DNA from: Bacteroidales bacterium UBA3543
GTDB lineage: Bacteria > Bacteroidota > Bacteroidia > Bacteroidales > UBA932
Length of the DNA stretch: 7,542 nucleotides
Reading direction: 5' to 3'
Assembly: GCA_002376715.1 (NCBI GenBank)
Contig: DFOK01000010.1
Coordinates: forward strand, 1-7,542
This document shows, piece by piece, positions 6,284 to 7,542 of this stretch. The notes under the pieces are model-generated. The model was not told the origin of the DNA, ran no database searches, and was given only the letters and a program-made list of their open reading frames with translations. The first letter of the stretch is position 1, and every line of letters begins with the position of its first letter. A program made the translations under genes and the position numbers.

Positions 6284-6315
6284 CAAAGATAATAAAAATT
6301 TATGAGAAAAGTAAA
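6284..6315 (-). promoter_or_regulatory. candidate Bacteroidota-type promoter for the cupin gene
   Basis: On the - strand TATCTTTG (6284-6291) is a perfect match to the -7 consensus TAnnTTTG. TTTAC (6311-6315), a partial match to the -33 TTTG, lies 19 bases upstream, which is the expected spacing. Transcription would begin near 6278, leaving a leader of about 75-80 bases containing an (AT)5 run at 6211-6220. This separates the cupin gene from the BPL_N-like gene upstream. Confidence 0.5.
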
Positions 6316-6355
6316 TTATTACTACTGTTTTTCTTTATATAACCCGCTTTAGTGC

Positions 6356-7492
6356 CTATTTCGGCAATAGCGATTCCAGTCGATCCAGGTGCTCCTTTAT
6401 CTGAGCTTTGGCAACCTCATCTTTTTCCGTCTGATAGACAGCGCGCATATCAGGCAAATAGTGGATATAATGGATATCGGCGACATATTGTGCAGCCCTC
6501 ACTCTGACCTGAACATCGCCGTCAAAGAGCAATCCCTGGAGCCAGCGTTTCGCGTCCCACGAGTGTTTGCTCTGCAGCCAATCAAGCGCCGCAATCTTCT
6601 CTTCGGGAGTCCCGTACAAGAAGGTTCGAAAGTAGCGGCTCTCCTGCCTGAGGTCGGGTATGGACATCAGGATCTCTTGATTGAAAATAGTGGGATCTAT
6701 CACATTTTCGGCGTAGCCGGCAATCGGCTTATTCAGCGTCCAGCGCACCATGCGCGGGATCATCCACATCATGCCCGGAGTCGCCTCAGGATGCGCTATA
6801 CAGCTGAAAACGCGCCCTTCCCCATATTGGTTGGTGGTGAAAAAAGGTTTGTTGTTGGTCATATTGGCCGGAGCGTTGCCTTCCTCATGCACATCGCTCT
6901 CCATGATGGCGAGCGTCTCATATTGGATGCTATCGCCTTCGGCGGGAATGAAAACCGGACCTTCGTAATACATCACATAGAGAGTGTCGAGCTCCGCAAC
7001 TTCGGGGAAAAGTTCCTTCCCTGACTCTGTAAGGGTAAATTTAGCTATTCCGTGTCCGCGGTTGTCGTGCTCAATATCGATCGCCTGCGCGCCATTGAGC
7101 TGCATACAGGAATATTCAGGAGTATTGGAGAAGAGATAAGCGCCAGCGCAAATGCCAACGGCTCCGCCACCACGGGCTACAAACTCTTTGATACGCTGTT
7201 GATTCTCTGCGCCGAGGTTGAGGTACTGCCGACTTCCGCCACCTCCGGGGATAATAATGGCATCAAGCTCATCAAGTACATTGTTGGCAATATCGGCGGT
7301 CGTAATGGTGCGAACAGTCATCTCTCCATCCAGCTTTATCGCTGCCACCGCCTCCCAGATGCAGGTCTGCGACCCTCCGTGCCCCTCAAACACCCCCACA
7401 CGCATCTTATCAGTTTGTGTATTAGTCGAAGGGGCGCATTGGACAAATAGCAACAATGCAAAAAGAAGAAGAATCCGGTTGGGTAATTTCAT
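6356..7492 (-). CDS. exported class-I amidotransferase-like (BPL_N type) protein with HEAT-like C-terminus
   Basis: This 378-residue protein starts with a hydrophobic export signal (ILLLFALLLFVQC). Cys19 could be lipidated, but Gln18 at the -1 position is atypical for a lipobox. Residues about 30-255 form a class-I glutamine-amidotransferase-like fold of the type found at the N-terminus of some biotin-protein ligases: MRVGVFEGHGG, the IIIPGGGG turn, the elbow GICAGAYL with nucleophile Cys115, and IAHPEATPG with His234 and Glu236 completing a Cys-His-Glu triad. No biotin ligase catalytic domain follows, so it is not a biotin ligase. Residues about 285-375 are paired helices (PEEKIAALDWLQS, DVQVRVRAAQYVADI, EVAKAQIKEHLDRL) resembling HEAT repeats. 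A hydrolytic or amide-transfer role outside the cytosol, on an unknown substrate, fits best. The ATG at 7492 gives the signal directly; a further upstream start is not needed. Base composition is clearly GC-richer than the sigma-led genes. Confidence 0.85.
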   Translation of the reverse strand: MKLPNRILLLFALLLFVQCAPSTNTQTDKMRVGVFEGHGGSQTCIWEAVAAIKLDGEMTVRTITTADIANNVLDELDAIIIPGGGGSRQYLNLGAENQQRIKEFVARGGGAVGICAGAYLFSNTPEYSCMQLNGAQAIDIEHDNRGHGIAKFTLTESGKELFPEVAELDTLYVMYYEGPVFIPAEGDSIQYETLAIMESDVHEEGNAPANMTNNKPFFTTNQYGEGRVFSCIAHPEATPGMMWMIPRMVRWTLNKPIAGYAENVIDPTIFNQEILMSIPDLRQESRYFRTFLYGTPEEKIAALDWLQSKHSWDAKRWLQGLLFDGDVQVRVRAAQYVADIHYIHYLPDMRAVYQTEKDEVAKAQIKEHLDRLESLLPK

Positions 7493-7502
7493 GGTGTATG
7501 GG

Positions 7503-7524
7503 TTTTAAATGGTTTTTAAATGGT
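7503..7524. repeat. perfect 11-base tandem repeat upstream of the BPL_N-like gene
   Basis: TTTTAAATGGT occurs twice head to tail (7503-7513 and 7514-7524), ending 10 bases before the start codon of the - strand gene, where it reads ACCATTTAAAA twice. It would lie in the leader or core promoter. No TAnnTTTG site is visible in the remaining bases to the window end. Confidence 0.6.
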
Positions 7525-7542
7525 TATTAGTTGTTGTAAATG

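Noticed and set aside
6389..7024. 211-residue open frame on the + strand opposite the BPL_N-like gene
   Set aside because: It shadows a convincing - strand gene; the translation is low in structure and His/Arg-rich, as expected from antisense reading of GC-rich coding DNA.
1..7542. Mobile element, prophage, defence island or CRISPR
   Set aside because: No transposase, integrase, nuclease or repeat-spacer pattern; the repeats seen are explained by gene duplication or are very short.

Overview
The window looks like chromosomal DNA from a Bacteroidota bacterium, probably Bacteroidales or a near relative. Four things point there. The start codons have A/T-rich leaders with no strong Shine-Dalgarno. 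One promoter-like site matches the Bacteroidota -7 consensus TAnnTTTG. The exported proteins are type-I signal-peptide proteins and lipoproteins of the sort common in this phylum. The first genes form a Bacteroidales-style ECF sigma cluster. No rRNA, tRNA, CRISPR array, transposase or integrase is visible. The assignment rests on protein style and gene order, not on a database search.

Region 1 (1-2361, + strand) is a four-gene run: an ECF sigma factor whose 5' end is cut off by the window, a small single-pass membrane protein in the anti-sigma position, a small exported protein resembling the DUF6108 type, and a probable outer-membrane beta-barrel protein. Gaps are 55, 19 and 58 bases, so co-transcription is plausible. 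The layout suggests an envelope-linked regulatory unit with its own membrane partner and exported output; the signal is unknown.

Region 2 (2561-5482, - strand) reads rtcB, then two tandem alpha/beta hydrolase paralogs, with 41 and 43 base gaps. RtcB is the GTP/Mn-dependent RNA ligase and looks complete. The two hydrolases align without gaps over 272 residues at about 62% identity (my hand count), keep the same Ser-Asp-His triad, and differ mostly in the cap region that normally sets substrate choice. Their leaders are homologous too, but the start codon of one aligns with ATA in the other. The usual RtcB partners (RtcA, archease, PrfH, RtcR) are absent from the window, so the link between RNA ligation and the hydrolase pair is the least explained feature here.

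Region 3 (5597-7542, - strand) holds two predicted lipoproteins, probably separate transcription units: a cupin with an unusual metal-ligand set and a His/Asp tail, followed by a strong hairpin terminator; and an exported class-I glutamine-amidotransferase-like protein (BPL_N type) with a HEAT-like C-terminal region. This region and rtcB look more GC-rich than region 1.

Intergenic stretches are all under 200 bases. The longest (2362-2560, between convergent genes) holds an imperfect inverted repeat and nothing else I can name. Short phased tandem repeats lie just upstream of rtcB and of the BPL_N-like gene.
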